Part shown: piece by piece, positions 9,080 to 18,206 of the stretch
How the letters are laid out: each line of letters begins with the position of its first letter
How positions within the stretch are numbered: the first letter of the stretch is position 1
From: Halomonas rhizosphaerae
GTDB lineage: Bacteria > Pseudomonadota > Gammaproteobacteria > Pseudomonadales > Halomonadaceae
Assembly: GCF_030010555.1 (NCBI RefSeq)
Contig: NZ_JASCQP010000007.1
Span: 124,001 to 188,000 of the forward strand
Direction: 5' to 3'
Length of the DNA: 64,000 nt
Notes under the pieces: generated by a model
Told to the model about the DNA's origin: nothing
The model's database searches: none
The model's input: the letters and a program-made list of their open reading frames with translations, nothing else
Position numbers and translations under genes: made by a program

Positions 9080-10827
9080 CGGTCGGCTTGCGTCCAGGGG
9101 GAGTCGGCGTCGCGTGTCGCGGCCAGGGGCAGCGTCAGGGTGACGGTCGTGCCCTCGCCGGGGCGGGAGTCGAAGTCGAGACGGCCCTGGTGCTCGCGGA
9201 CGATGCCGGCGGAGACGGAGAGCCCCAGGCCGGTGCCGCCGCACTCGCGCCGGGTGGTGAAGAAGGGATCCGTCAGCCGGTGGATCGACTCGGGATCGAT
9301 CCCCCGGCCCTCGTCACGGACCTCCAGGGCCACGGCCCCGTCGCCGGGAAGGTAACGGGTCGTCAGGTAGATGCCCTGGCCGCGGCCCTCCAGGGCCTGG
9401 CAGGCGTTCAGCACCAGGTTGATCACCACCTGCTCGATGCGCTGGGCGTTGCCCTGGATGTCGGGCAGGTCGTCGGCGTAGCGCGTCTCGAAGCGGTCGG
9501 TGGCCTTGCGGATCGAGTTGTCGACCAGGCGCACGGCCGTCTGCACCGCCGCGTTGAGGTCGAGGCATTCGCCGAGCTCGCTGCTGCCCTGCCGGGCGAA
9601 ATCCTTGAGGTCGCCGACGATGCGCTTGATGCGCTGGCTGCCCTCCAGCATCTCGTCGAGCATGGCGGGGATCTCGTCGCGCATGCGCGAGTAGGGCAGG
9701 CCGCCGAGCGGGAAGTCCCCCTGCTGGCGGTAGTGCTCGTCGAGCACCGGTTGGGCGTCGGCGTAGGCGTCGCGCAGCACCGGCAGGTTGAGCAGCAGCA
9801 GGCTGCTGGGGTTGTTGATCTCGTGGGCGACCCCGGAGACCAGGATGCCCAGGGAGGTCATCTTGTCGGCCTGGATCAGCTGCTGCTGCTGGCGGCGCAG
9901 CTCCTCGGTGCGGCTCGCCACCTCGCGCTTGAGCATGCGGTTCCAGACCACGATGCCGCCCAGGATCAGCAACAGCAGCCCGGAGGCGATGGCCCCGACC
10001 AGGCCGATGCGCTTCCAGGGGATGCCATCCGCCTGCTCCATTGGGCCCAGCCACTCGTCGTAGATCGCCTGGTGGCGCCCGGTGTTCTTGAGGATGGCCA
10101 GGCCCTCGCTGAACTGGGCCAGCAGGTCGGCGTTGCCCTCGCGCACCGCATAGCCGTAGCGCAGCGAGAAGGGCCGGGCGACGGGCTCCAGGTTGATCAG
10201 CCCCAGTTCCCGGCTCAGATAGAGGGCCGGCAGGTTGGCCACCAGGGCGTAGTCGTGCCGGCCGGCGGCCAGCGCGCGCAGCGCGTCCCCATGGGTGTCG
10301 GTGGTGATCAGCTCGGCGCCCACCGACTGCTCGACCAGGTAGTCGTGCATGATGTCGCCGCGCTGGACGATGACCTCCTTGCCGCGCAGCGCCTCCAGGT
10401 CCTGCACCGGCGGCGTGCCGCGGCGGGCAAAGATCGACTGATGCACGATGGCATGGGGCGGGGCGAAATCGAAGGCGTCGTCGCGCTGCTCGGAGTAGGA
10501 CATGCCCTGGAGGACGTCGATCTCGCCGCTTTCCAGCCCGCGGCGCATCGCGCTCCAGTCGCCCAGTTCGATGCGCACCTCGATGCCCATCACCTCGGCG
10601 ATGGCCCGGGTCAGCTCCACGTTGTAGCCGGCGGGGCGGCCGTCCTCGTCGAGGAACTCGTAGGGCGGGTGGTAGCGGTCCCCGCCGACCACGATGGTTT
10701 CGTCGCCGTTCTGGGCCAGGCCGCTGGCCGGCAGGGCGGCGAAACCGGCGACCAGCCACACGACGATCTGCCGCACGGTGGTGGCGAAGCGGTGCGAGAA
10801 GAGAGGGGTGATCGGCGTCGCGGTCAT
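9076..10827 (-). CDS. Sensor histidine kinase with periplasmic amino-acid-binding (SBP_bac_3) domain
   Basis: The protein has 583 residues. An N-terminal signal/anchor lies near 18-39, then a family 3 solute-binding fold near 43-265 (VVGGDRYHPPYEFLDEDGRPAGYNVEL start, YALVANLPALYLS later). A transmembrane helix is near 274-296 and a helical linker follows. The HisKA H-box GVAHEINNP has phospho-acceptor His335, and the HATPase domain shows NLVLNACQAL and GTGLGLSVSAGIV. Family 3 domains bind amino acids, so this kinase probably senses an extracellular amino acid directly; glutamine or glutamate is suggested by the neighbours. Only 8 bases separate it from the yicC stop, so it may also be cotranscribed with yicC. 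Confidence 0.9.
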   Translation of the reverse strand: MTATPITPLFSHRFATTVRQIVVWLVAGFAALPASGLAQNGDETIVVGGDRYHPPYEFLDEDGRPAGYNVELTRAIAEVMGIEVRIELGDWSAMRRGLESGEIDVLQGMSYSEQRDDAFDFAPPHAIVHQSIFARRGTPPVQDLEALRGKEVIVQRGDIMHDYLVEQSVGAELITTDTHGDALRALAAGRHDYALVANLPALYLSRELGLINLEPVARPFSLRYGYAVREGNADLLAQFSEGLAILKNTGRHQAIYDEWLGPMEQADGIPWKRIGLVGAIASGLLLLILGGIVVWNRMLKREVASRTEELRRQQQQLIQADKMTSLGILVSGVAHEINNPSSLLLLNLPVLRDAYADAQPVLDEHYRQQGDFPLGGLPYSRMRDEIPAMLDEMLEGSQRIKRIVGDLKDFARQGSSELGECLDLNAAVQTAVRLVDNSIRKATDRFETRYADDLPDIQGNAQRIEQVVINLVLNACQALEGRGQGIYLTTRYLPGDGAVALEVRDEGRGIDPESIHRLTDPFFTTRRECGGTGLGLSVSAGIVREHQGRLDFDSRPGEGTTVTLTLPLAATRDADSPWTQADR

Positions 10828-10835
10828 CCGCGGCC

Positions 10836-11699
10836 TTACTCGATGTTCTGGATCTGCTCGCGCATCTGCTCGATCAGCACCTTGAGCTCCACGGCACAGC
10901 GGGTGGTGGCGGCCACCACCGACTTGGACGACAGGGTGTTGGCCTCGCGGTTGAGCTCCTGCATCAGGAAGTCCAGGCGACGCCCCACCGGGCCTGGCTG
11001 GCCGAGCTGGCGCTCCACCTCGGCGACATGGGTGGCTAGGCGGTCGAGCTCCTCATCGACGTCGGCCTTCTGGGCGAGCAGGACCAATTCGGCCTCGAGC
11101 CGCTGGGGGTCCAGTTCGGCGCGGATCGCTTCCAGCCGCTCCAGTAGCTGGGCCCGCTGGCGTTCGAGGATCTGCGGCATCAGCCGACGCACCTCGGCCA
11201 CCTGGGCGTTCACCGCGTTGAGCCGCTCCCGGATCAACGCGGCGAGCTTCTCGCCCTCCCGGGCGCGGCCGGCGACCAGGTCGTCCAGGGCGGCCTGGAA
11301 CAGCGCCAGCGCCTCCTGCTTGACGGCCTCCATGTCGGGGCCGCGGCTGTCCAGCACGCCGGGGTGGCCGAGCAGGCTCAGGGCATCGGGCATGGCGGTC
11401 CCGGGGACGCTTTCGCGGACCTCCTCCAGGGCCGTGGCCAGCGCCGCCAGGCGCCGGCGGTCGACGGCCGGTGCGGCCTCGTCGCCGGCGGGCTCGAAGC
11501 GCAGGGTGCACTCGACCTTGCCCCGGGCCAGGCGCGCGCGCAGCGCCTCGCGGAACATCGGCTCCAGGTCGCGCAGCGCTTCCGGCAGGCGGAAGTGGGG
11601 TTCGAGGTAGCGCTGGTTCACCGAGCGCAGCTCGAGCTGCAGGGTGCCGGCCGCGGTATCGCGATCCTGGCGTGAAAAGGCGGTCATGCTGTGGACCAT
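10836..11699 (-). CDS. yicC: YicC family endoribonuclease
   Basis: A 287-residue YicC/YloC protein with the canonical N-terminus [10 protein letters not shown] and a C-terminal DUF1732-type region ending [21 protein letters not shown]...[16 protein letters not shown]. YicC proteins act as endoribonucleases with a role in RNA turnover. The ATG at the MVHSMTAF position is preferred over an upstream ATG that adds 35 unrelated residues; length then equals that of the E. coli protein. It is divergent from rph, 128 bases away, as in Pseudomonas and enterics. Unlike the Pseudomonas order, the next gene is a sensor kinase, not gmk. Confidence 0.93.
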   Translation of the reverse strand: MVHSMTAFSRQDRDTAAGTLQLELRSVNQRYLEPHFRLPEALRDLEPMFREALRARLARGKVECTLRFEPAGDEAAPAVDRRRLAALATALEEVRESVPGTAMPDALSLLGHPGVLDSRGPDMEAVKQEALALFQAALDDLVAGRAREGEKLAALIRERLNAVNAQVAEVRRLMPQILERQRAQLLERLEAIRAELDPQRLEAELVLLAQKADVDEELDRLATHVAEVERQLGQPGPVGRRLDFLMQELNREANTLSSKSVVAATTRCAVELKVLIEQMREQIQNIE

Positions 11700-11827
11700 G
11701 GTGCCTCCCGGTGCGCCGTGATCTTTCTGGGTCGGGCAGTGTAACCGATTCCCCGGCGATAGCGTGTAGAATGGCCGCCATTCCACAGCGTGACGTCCCG
11801 TCACCCTTCCGGTTCAAGAGAGGTGCC

Positions 11828-12565
11828 ATGTCTTCGGAGATCCGGCGTCCCAGCGGACGCGCCCCCGACCAGTCCCGCGAGATCCGTCTCACCCGCGACT
11901 ATACCCGCCACGCCGAGGGCTCGGTGCTGGTGGAGTTCGGCGACACCAAGGTCCTGTGCAACGCCAGCGTCGAGGTCGGCGTACCGCGCTGGCTGCGTGG
12001 CAAGAAGCAGGGCTGGGTGACCGCTGAGTACGGCATGCTGCCCCGGGCCACCCACACCCGCGGCAGCCGCGAGGCGACCCGTGGCAAGCAGGGCGGCCGC
12101 ACCCTGGAGATCCAGCGGCTGATCGGCCGCTCGCTGCGGGCGGCGGTGAACCTCAAGAAGCTCGGCGAGTTCACCATCACCGTGGACTGCGACGTCATCC
12201 AGGCCGATGGTGGCACCCGCACCGCCTCCATCACCGGTGGCTGCGTGGCGCTGATCGACGCCATCCGCCACCTGCAGCGCGAGAAGCTGATCAAGGGCGA
12301 CCCCTTCCACCAGCTGGTGAGCTCGGTCTCGGTGGGGCTGTTCAAGGGGCTGCCGGTGGTCGACCTGGACTACCCCGAGGACTCCAGCGCCGATACCGAC
12401 ATGAACGTGGTAATGGCCGAGGGCGGCGGGCTTATCGAGGTGCAGGGGACCGCCGAGGCCGGCACCTTCAGTCGTGCCCAGCTCGACGCCATGCTCGACC
12501 TGGCCGAGAAGGCCGGCAACGAGCTGTTCGAGCACCAGCGCGCGGCCCTGGGCATCCGCGGCTGA
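11828..12565 (+). CDS. rph: Ribonuclease PH
   Basis: A 245-residue phosphorolytic 3'-5' exoribonuclease that trims tRNA 3' ends. It begins [20 protein letters not shown] and carries the RNase PH core [34 protein letters not shown] (phosphate- and RNA-binding arginines) and [18 protein letters not shown]. The start follows an AGAGAGGTG ribosome binding site. It is convergent with crc; a perfect 17-bp inverted repeat sits between them. Confidence 0.96.
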   Translation: MSSEIRRPSGRAPDQSREIRLTRDYTRHAEGSVLVEFGDTKVLCNASVEVGVPRWLRGKKQGWVTAEYGMLPRATHTRGSREATRGKQGGRTLEIQRLIGRSLRAAVNLKKLGEFTITVDCDVIQADGGTRTASITGGCVALIDAIRHLQREKLIKGDPFHQLVSSVSVGLFKGLPVVDLDYPEDSSADTDMNVVMAEGGGLIEVQGTAEAGTFSRAQLDAMLDLAEKAGNELFEHQRAALGIRG

Positions 12566-12609
12566 ATCGGGTTGCCGGCCGAGGCGCTGTCGACCCCTCG
12601 CCTCGTGCA

Positions 12610-12647
12610 AACGCATCGCGCCGGCCCTCGGGCCGGCGCGATGCGTT
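12610..12647. terminator. Long GC-rich hairpin between convergent rph and crc
   Basis: Arms AACGCATCGCGCCGGCC and its exact reverse complement enclose a CTCG loop, giving 17 uninterrupted base pairs. There is no long T run on either side, but placement between convergent genes suits a bidirectional terminator or mRNA 3'-end stabiliser. Confidence 0.7.
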
Positions 12648-12682
12648 CCGGGCGGGCCGGAACGGCGACGAAGGGAGTGGGC

Positions 12683-13450
12683 TCAGAGCGTCAGGTCGTA
12701 CTCGACGATCAGCGGGGCGAACTCTGAGAAGGTGGCCTCGTAGTCGATCCAGGCATCCACCACATGGCGACGGAACTCAGGGCCTACCACCTGGTAGTCG
12801 ATGCGCCAGCCCTCCTGGCGGGAGCGCGGCACCTCCTGGTCGAGCTTCGGCCACCAGGTGTACTCGCCGGCGTCGCGGTTGATCTCGCGGAAGGTGTCGA
12901 TGAAGCCGGTGGGGCCGAACACCTGGTCCATCCAGGCACGCTCCTCGGGCTTGAAGCCGGGCGTGGTCTGGTTGTCGGCCCAGTTCTCCAGGTCGATGGT
13001 CTTGTGGGCGATGTGCCAGGTGCCGCAGATGATGTACTCGCGCCGCTTGCGGGCCATCTTCGACAGGTACTCCTGGTACTGGGCCATGAAGGCCTGCTTG
13101 GCGGCAACGTCGCTGCCGTCGGGCATCAGGAAGCTGGCGATGCTGAAGCGGTCGTAGTCGGCCTGCAGGAAGCGCGCCTCATGATCGCATTGGGGAAATC
13201 CCAGCCCGTACATGATCGCCTTGGGGATCTTGCGGCAGTAGAGGCCGACCCCCGAGAAGCCGTCCTGTTCGGCATCGAGGAAGTAGCCCTCGTAGCCTTC
13301 CGGATAGAGGATGCTGTCGTCCAACTCGAAGCTCTTGGCCTTGAGGTTCTGCACGCAGACGACATCGGCGTCCTGGTCGGCGAGCCAGTCGAGGAAGCCT
13401 CGACCGACGGCCTCGCGGATGCCGTTGACATTGATGGTGGCGATTTTCAT
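12683..13450 (-). CDS. crc: Catabolite repression control protein Crc (catalytically dead ExoIII fold)
   Basis: A 255-residue member of the exonuclease III/AP endonuclease fold, easily annotated as XthA but lacking the active site. The metal-binding Glu of ExoIII is Asn35 (VCVQNLK). The catalytic D-x-N triplet is Thr144-Trp-His146 (CGTWHIAH). The terminal Asp-His pair is Glu243-Phe244 (SEFAPLIVEYD). These changes and the context, divergent from pyrE, match Crc of Pseudomonas, which has no nuclease activity and acts with Hfq to repress translation of carbon-catabolic mRNAs. Segments such as ARFLQADYD, KRREYIICG and GWRIDYQV also resemble Crc. The start MKIATINVNG is preferred; the ATG is followed closely by the fold's first strand. 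Function as an Hfq partner is inferred. Confidence 0.85.
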   Translation of the reverse strand: MKIATINVNGIREAVGRGFLDWLADQDADVVCVQNLKAKSFELDDSILYPEGYEGYFLDAEQDGFSGVGLYCRKIPKAIMYGLGFPQCDHEARFLQADYDRFSIASFLMPDGSDVAAKQAFMAQYQEYLSKMARKRREYIICGTWHIAHKTIDLENWADNQTTPGFKPEERAWMDQVFGPTGFIDTFREINRDAGEYTWWPKLDQEVPRSRQEGWRIDYQVVGPEFRRHVVDAWIDYEATFSEFAPLIVEYDLTL

Positions 13451-13562
13451 ACATGGTCCCTTTTGCGTCGCGCGTGTATGATACCCGACGTTTCGACGTT
13501 TGGGTAAATGGCCCCGGTCGATCGACGTGATAGCAGGTCCTTGACCGTGTAGAGGAGGCCCC

Positions 13563-14246
13563 GTGGCGGACCAGCCCAGCGCGCAGCGCATGCAAGACTA
13601 TCAGCGGGAGTTCATCGAGTTCGCCATCGAGCAGGGCGTGTTGAGCTTCGGCGAATTCACCCTGAAGTCCGGTCGGGTCAGCCCCTACTTCTTCAACGCC
13701 GGCCTGTTCCGTACCGGTGGCGCCCTGGCGCGTCTCGGGCGCTTCTATGCCCGGGCCATCCAGGCCAGCGGCCTCGAGGTCGATGTGCTGTTCGGCCCGG
13801 CCTACAAGGGCATCCCGCTGGCGGCCACCACTGCCGTGGCGCTGGCCGACCATCATGACCGTGACCTGCCCTATGCCTTCAACCGCAAGGAGGCCAAGGA
13901 TCACGGCGAGGGGGGCAACATCGTCGGTGCCGCGCTCGAGGGGCGGGTCCTGATCATCGACGACGTGATCACCGCCGGCACCGCCATCCGCGAGGTGATG
14001 GGGCTGATCGAGGGCGCCGGCGCGCGGGCGGCCGGCGTGCTGATCGCCCTGGATCGCCAGGAGCGCGGCCAGGGCGAGACCAGTGCCATCCAGGAGGTCG
14101 AGGCCGCCTACGACATGCCGGTGGTCAGCATCGTCACCCTGGACCTGGTGCTCGAGTACCTCGAAGCGCATGCCGGCGAGGCGATGCAGCCCCATGCCGA
14201 GGCGATCCGTGCCTATCGCGCTCGCTATGGCGTGGGAGGCGACTGA
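13563..14246 (+). CDS. pyrE: Orotate phosphoribosyltransferase
   Basis: A 227-residue enzyme of de novo pyrimidine synthesis that makes OMP from orotate and PRPP. It contains [18 protein letters not shown] near residues 36-53, [14 protein letters not shown], and the PRPP loop [13 protein letters not shown]. The GTG start is set by an AGAGGAGG ribosome binding site 5-6 bases ahead; the first ATG lies 9 codons further in. It is divergent from crc with 112 bases between starts. Confidence 0.96.
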   Translation: MADQPSAQRMQDYQREFIEFAIEQGVLSFGEFTLKSGRVSPYFFNAGLFRTGGALARLGRFYARAIQASGLEVDVLFGPAYKGIPLAATTAVALADHHDRDLPYAFNRKEAKDHGEGGNIVGAALEGRVLIIDDVITAGTAIREVMGLIEGAGARAAGVLIALDRQERGQGETSAIQEVEAAYDMPVVSIVTLDLVLEYLEAHAGEAMQPHAEAIRAYRARYGVGGD

Positions 14247-14281
14247 GCGTCACGCGGCGTGCTGCCGGTGCTTGCCGACGT

Positions 14282-14309
14282 CCCTCGGGCCCCGCACGGG
14301 GCCCGAGGG
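14282..14309 (+). terminator. Hairpin after pyrE
   Basis: CCCTCGGGCCCCG and its exact complement CGGGGCCCGAGGG are separated by two bases, 13 bp in all. No T tract follows, so termination may be partial and trmL-rep may be partly read from the pyrE promoter. Confidence 0.55.
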
Positions 14310-14340
14310 CGTTGTGAGCCTTTCATATCAGGAGTCGTTG

Positions 14341-14874
14341 ATGCTCGATGTGGTGCTCTACCAGCCCGAGATTCCCCCCAATACCGGCAACCTGATCCGC
14401 CTCTGCGCGAACACCGGGTTCCGCCTGCACCTGATCGAGCCGCTGGGCTTCGTGCTGGACGACAAGCGCCTGCGCCGTGCGGGGCTCGACTACCACGAGT
14501 GGGCGCGGGTCCGGGTCCATGCCGACTGGTCGGCCTTCCTGGCGGCCGTGACCCCCGAGCGGGTCTTCGCCGTCTCGACCCGCGGGCGCACCGGCTATCA
14601 TGAGCCCGCCTATCGCGAGGGGGATGCCCTGGTGTTCGGCCCCGAGACCCGTGGCCTGCCCCAGGCGCTGCTCGATGCCCTGCCCGAATCCCGGCGCCTG
14701 CGTATTCCCATGCTGGCGGAGAGCCGCAGCCTGAACCTCTCCAATGCGTGTGCGGTGGTTGTCTTCGAGGCCTGGCGCCAGCTGGGATTCGTGGGGTCCG
14801 GCCTTCCGGGATCCGGCCTCCCGGGGGCCGGCTTGCCGGCGCGCGACGCCCCCGCGCCTGCGAGGATCCGCTGA
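14341..14874 (+). CDS. trmL: tRNA (cytidine/uridine-34-2'-O)-methyltransferase TrmL
   Basis: A SPOUT-fold methyltransferase of 177 residues. The N-terminus [26 protein letters not shown], the middle [12 protein letters not shown] and the C-terminal trefoil-knot segment [29 protein letters not shown] are all diagnostic. TrmL 2'-O-methylates position 34 of tRNA-Leu isoacceptors. After the fold ends near residue 150 there is a short low-complexity tail made of repeated GSGLPG/GAGLPA units, absent from most TrmL proteins. The tail is encoded by a tandemly repeated DNA word, so it is probably a slippage product. The stop overlaps the rep start codon (TGATG). Confidence 0.93.
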   Translation: MLDVVLYQPEIPPNTGNLIRLCANTGFRLHLIEPLGFVLDDKRLRRAGLDYHEWARVRVHADWSAFLAAVTPERVFAVSTRGRTGYHEPAYREGDALVFGPETRGLPQALLDALPESRRLRIPMLAESRSLNLSNACAVVVFEAWRQLGFVGSGLPGSGLPGAGLPARDAPAPARIR

Positions 14875-16928
14875 TGTCACCGACCATCGCCAGCCGGCTC
14901 GCCGGCCTCAATCCCCGCCAGCAGGAGGCCGTGCGCTATATCGACGGCCCCTGCCTGGTGCTGGCCGGGGCGGGCTCCGGCAAGACCAGCGTCATCACCA
15001 CCAAGATCGCCTACCTGGTGCAGGAGTGCGGCATGAGTGCCCGGCGCATCGCCGCGGTGACCTTCACCAACAAGGCCGCCCGGGAGATGAAGGAGCGGGT
15101 GGGGAGCATGCTCAAGGGCAAGGAGGGGCACGGGCTGACCGTCTCCACCTTCCACACCCTGGGGCTCAACATCATCCGCAGCGAGCTCAAGGCGCTGGGC
15201 TACCGGCCGGGCTTCTCGCTGTTCGACCCGGAGGATGCCAAGGCGCTGCTGCGCGACCTGATGAACAAGGACGCCCAGGTTGACGCCGACCAGATCAACG
15301 CCGTGCAGCACCAGATCTCCCAGTGGAAGAATGACCTGGTGCTGCCCGGCCAGGCACTCTCGCACGCCGCGGACGACGACGAGCAGTACGCCGCTCGGGT
15401 CTATGAGGCCTATGTGCGCCACCTCAAGGCCTACAACGCCGTGGACTTCGACGACCTGATCCTGCTGCCGGTGGTGCTGCTGCGCGACGATCCCGAGGCG
15501 CTGGCGCGTTGGCGGCGCAAGATCCACTACATGCTGGTGGACGAGTACCAGGACACCAACATCAGCCAGTACCTGCTGGTGCGGCTGCTGATGGGCGAGC
15601 GCTCGACCTTCACCGTGGTGGGCGACGACGACCAGTCGATCTACGCCTGGCGCGGGGCGCGCCCCGAGAACCTGGTGACCCTGGGCGAGGACTTCCCGCG
15701 CCTCAAGGTGATCAAGCTGGAGCAGAACTACCGCTCCACCGGCACCATCCTGCGCGCCGCCAATACGCTGATTGCCAACAACCCCCACGTCTATGACAAG
15801 ACCCTGTGGTCGGAGATGGGCGAGGGCGCGGCGATCCGCGTGGTGGTCAACCGCCACGAGGAGGCCGAAGCCGAGCGCGTGGCCAGCGAGATCCTCACCC
15901 GGCGCATCAAGGAGTCCGCCGAGTGGCGCGACTTCGCGGTGCTCTATCGCGGCAACTTCCAGGCCCGGCTGCTGGAGCTCAAGCTGCAGCACTACCAGAT
16001 CCCCTACAAGCTCTCCGGTGGCACCTCCTTCTTCTCGCGCAACGAGATCAAGGACGCCATGGCCTACCTGCGGCTGCTGATCAACCCCGCCGACGACAAC
16101 GCCTTCCTGCGCATCGTCAACGTGCCGCGCCGCGAGATCGGCCCCAGCACCCTGGAGAAGCTGGCCAACTATGCGACCGAGCGCAATATCTCGCTGTTCG
16201 CCGCCTGCCACGAGCTGGGCCTGGAGCAGCTGCTGCCGGTCAGAGCCGTCGAGCGGCTGTCGCGCTTTACCCACTTCATCGACGGCGTCCGGCGGCGCAT
16301 GGACCAGGGCGACGCCATCGACGCCATCCGCGGCATGCTGCACGAGATGGACTACGAGGCCTGGCTCTACCAGAACGCCAGCGCCCCGACCATCGCCGAG
16401 CGGCGCATGGCCAACGTCTGGGTGCTGGTCGACCAGCTCGAGAAATCCATGAACCGTGACCCCGAGGACACGGCCAGTACGGAGACCGAGACCGATGACG
16501 TGGAGGCGGCCATCTCCCGGCTGGTGCTGCGCGACATCCTCGAGCAGCAGGCCGAGGAGGACGACTCCGACCGCGTCCAGCTGCTGACCATGCACGCCTC
16601 CAAGGGCCTGGAGTTCCCCCATGTCTACCTGATGGGCCTGGAGGAAGAGCTCCTTCCCCATCGCAACGCCATCGAGGTAGGCACCGTGGAGGAGGAGCGT
16701 CGCCTGGCCTATGTGGGCATCACCCGGGCCCGACGCACCCTGACCCTGACCTTGGCGCGTCAGCGCAAGACCTACGGCGAGCTGATGGACTGCACGCCCA
16801 GCCGCTTCCTCGACGAACTGCCGGAGGGCGACCTCGAGTGGGAGGGCCGTGCCGACCGGGAAGACCCGGAGAAGAAGCAGGCACGCGGGCAGGACGCCAT
16901 CGCCGGGCTGCGTTCTCTGTTGGGCTGA
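14874..16928 (+). CDS. rep: ATP-dependent DNA helicase Rep
   Basis: A 684-residue superfamily 1A 3'-5' helicase. Walker A AGAGSGKT is at residues 31-38, motif Ia is AAVTFTNKAAREM, Walker B VDEYQDTN is near 222-229, motif III is VGDDDQSIYAWRGA, motif V is LLTMHASKGLEFPHVYLMG and motif VI is RRLAYVGITRAR. Overall sequence and length fit Rep rather than UvrD: STFHTLGLNIIRSELKALGY and SGGTSFFSRNEIKD are Rep-like. Rep clears proteins ahead of replication forks. It is translationally coupled to trmL and is followed by a good terminator. Confidence 0.93.
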   Translation: MSPTIASRLAGLNPRQQEAVRYIDGPCLVLAGAGSGKTSVITTKIAYLVQECGMSARRIAAVTFTNKAAREMKERVGSMLKGKEGHGLTVSTFHTLGLNIIRSELKALGYRPGFSLFDPEDAKALLRDLMNKDAQVDADQINAVQHQISQWKNDLVLPGQALSHAADDDEQYAARVYEAYVRHLKAYNAVDFDDLILLPVVLLRDDPEALARWRRKIHYMLVDEYQDTNISQYLLVRLLMGERSTFTVVGDDDQSIYAWRGARPENLVTLGEDFPRLKVIKLEQNYRSTGTILRAANTLIANNPHVYDKTLWSEMGEGAAIRVVVNRHEEAEAERVASEILTRRIKESAEWRDFAVLYRGNFQARLLELKLQHYQIPYKLSGGTSFFSRNEIKDAMAYLRLLINPADDNAFLRIVNVPRREIGPSTLEKLANYATERNISLFAACHELGLEQLLPVRAVERLSRFTHFIDGVRRRMDQGDAIDAIRGMLHEMDYEAWLYQNASAPTIAERRMANVWVLVDQLEKSMNRDPEDTASTETETDDVEAAISRLVLRDILEQQAEEDDSDRVQLLTMHASKGLEFPHVYLMGLEEELLPHRNAIEVGTVEEERRLAYVGITRARRTLTLTLARQRKTYGELMDCTPSRFLDELPEGDLEWEGRADREDPEKKQARGQDAIAGLRSLLG

Positions 16929-16980
16929 GGGAGTGCTGCGTGATGGCGGTAGCACCGATCAAGAAATGAGCGACCAACGC

Positions 16981-17008
16981 AAGCGGGGCACCCGAAGGCG
17001 CCCCGCTT
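16981..17008. terminator. Terminator between convergent rep and the cytochrome c gene
   Basis: Stem AAGCGGGGC and its complement GCCCCGCTT surround a 10-base loop, followed on the plus strand by TCTTGTC. It lies 52 bases after the rep stop and 28 bases past the cytochrome stop, so it can serve both directions. Confidence 0.7.
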
Positions 17009-17036
17009 CTTGTCACATGGTGGTGTGATCGTGAGC

Positions 17037-17909
17037 TTACTCGGACTCTTCCACCATGTAGTCGACGATGGCCTGGATCTCCTCGTCGGAGGCACTGCTG
17101 CCTCCCTTGGGCGGCATGGCTCCCTTGCCATTGATGGCGCTCTCATAGAGGGTGTCCATGCCCTGCTCGATGCGCGGCGCCCAGGCGTCGGCATCGCCCA
17201 GCACGGGGGCGCCGGCGGCACCGGAGTCATGGCAGGCGGCGCAGCCGGAGCTGCCATAGAGGGCTTCACCGTCGAAGTCGCTGCCGGACGCGGCCTCGTC
17301 ATCGGAACTCGCCTCGTCATCGGAAGCGCTTTCTTGCTCGTCGGAGGCGGCGTCTTCCTCTTCACCGGAGGCGGCGCCGTCTTCCTCGGAGGCGGCCTCA
17401 TCGTCTGAGCTGGCTGCCTCGTCATCGGAGGCGGCGTCACCGCCCAGGTCCGGCACGTCCATCACCGGATCCAGCATGTGGGCCATGGCCGCCTCGACCT
17501 CCTCGTCGGAGAGGCTGGAGTTGCCGCCCCTGGCCGGCATGGCGCCGATGCCGTTGATGGCGTTGGCGAGCAGCTCGTCCCAGCCCTTGTCGACACGATC
17601 GGCCCAGGCGTCCTCATCCTCGTACATCGGAGCGCCGGCGGCACCGCTGTCGTGACAGGCGGCGCACACGCTGCCGTAGATGGACTCGCCATCGGCACCG
17701 TCGGAGGAGCCGCCGTCGTCGCCGCCATCACTGTCGGAGGCGGCGGCGGTGCCGCAGTCCTCGCCCTGCAGGCAGAGCTCCCCGACCGGCTTCAGGCGTT
17801 CCGCGACGGCCTCGCGCTCGGCGTCGTCCTGTGCCACGGCGATACCTGTGGTCAGGCCCAGGGTGGCCAGACACCCCATGATCAGCTTGCTGGATTTCAC
17901 TCTCACCAC
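17037..17909 (-). CDS. Dihaem cytochrome c5-like protein with duplicated domain and acidic linker
   Basis: A 290-residue exported protein. A signal peptide (residues 1-26, cut after AVA) precedes two homologous c5-type haem domains. Domain 1 has C82-x-x-C85-H86 with Met124 in GIGAMPARGG; domain 2 has C223-x-x-C226-H227 with Met265 in GKGAMPPKGG. Both share CAACHDSGAAGAP and a carboxyl helix with (S)DEE. The linker, about 151-212, is almost entirely Asp, Glu, Ser and Ala. Such domains carry electrons in the periplasm to oxidases or denitrification enzymes; the partner is not indicated here. The gene stands alone, convergent with rep. The linker composition and duplication are unusual compared with single-domain cytochrome c5. 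Confidence 0.88.
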   Translation of the reverse strand: MVRVKSSKLIMGCLATLGLTTGIAVAQDDAEREAVAERLKPVGELCLQGEDCGTAAASDSDGGDDGGSSDGADGESIYGSVCAACHDSGAAGAPMYEDEDAWADRVDKGWDELLANAINGIGAMPARGGNSSLSDEEVEAAMAHMLDPVMDVPDLGGDAASDDEAASSDDEAASEEDGAASGEEEDAASDEQESASDDEASSDDEAASGSDFDGEALYGSSGCAACHDSGAAGAPVLGDADAWAPRIEQGMDTLYESAINGKGAMPPKGGSSASDEEIQAIVDYMVEESE

Positions 17910-18122
17910 CTCTCGACGGTCCTGTCATCGGAATCACGCTCGGCATCACGTCAGCCGGTGGACGCCATGGCGCGCATAAGTGTCCGCCAGTATACCGGCA
18001 TCACCAACGCCTGGAAAATGTCCCGGCTCATACCATGGCCGGGGGCGAGCGGGATGGCCGCTGGACAGCGGCAGGGCTGGCGGGTACGATGTCGACCGCC
18101 TGGCACCCACCGCCAGGCACGT

Positions 18123-18199
18123 GCGCCCGTAGCTCAGTTGGATAGAGTATCGGCCTCCGAAGCCGAGGGTCGCAGGTTCGAATCCTGCCGGGCGCGCCA
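18123..18199 (+). tRNA. tRNA-Arg (anticodon CCG)
   Basis: A 77-base cloverleaf. The acceptor arm GCGCCCG pairs with CGGGCGC, with discriminator G and an encoded CCA end. The D arm includes AGCTCAGTTGGATAGAG. The anticodon stem TCGGC/GCCGA holds the loop CTCCGAA, so the anticodon is CCG at 18157-18159. The T arm contains GGTTCGAATCC. It is followed by its own terminator and then by the SMC defence-like operon; tRNA 3' ends are common integration sites. Confidence 0.97.
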
Positions 18200-18206
18200 C
18201 GAATTC

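Noticed and set aside
9088..11610. 840-codon plus-strand open frame over the sensor kinase and yicC
   Set aside because: Antisense shadow of two well-supported genes; the product is low-complexity without domain signatures.
12683..13450. Active exonuclease III (XthA)
   Set aside because: The fold is right but all catalytic residues that can be aligned are replaced; Crc explains both sequence and context better.
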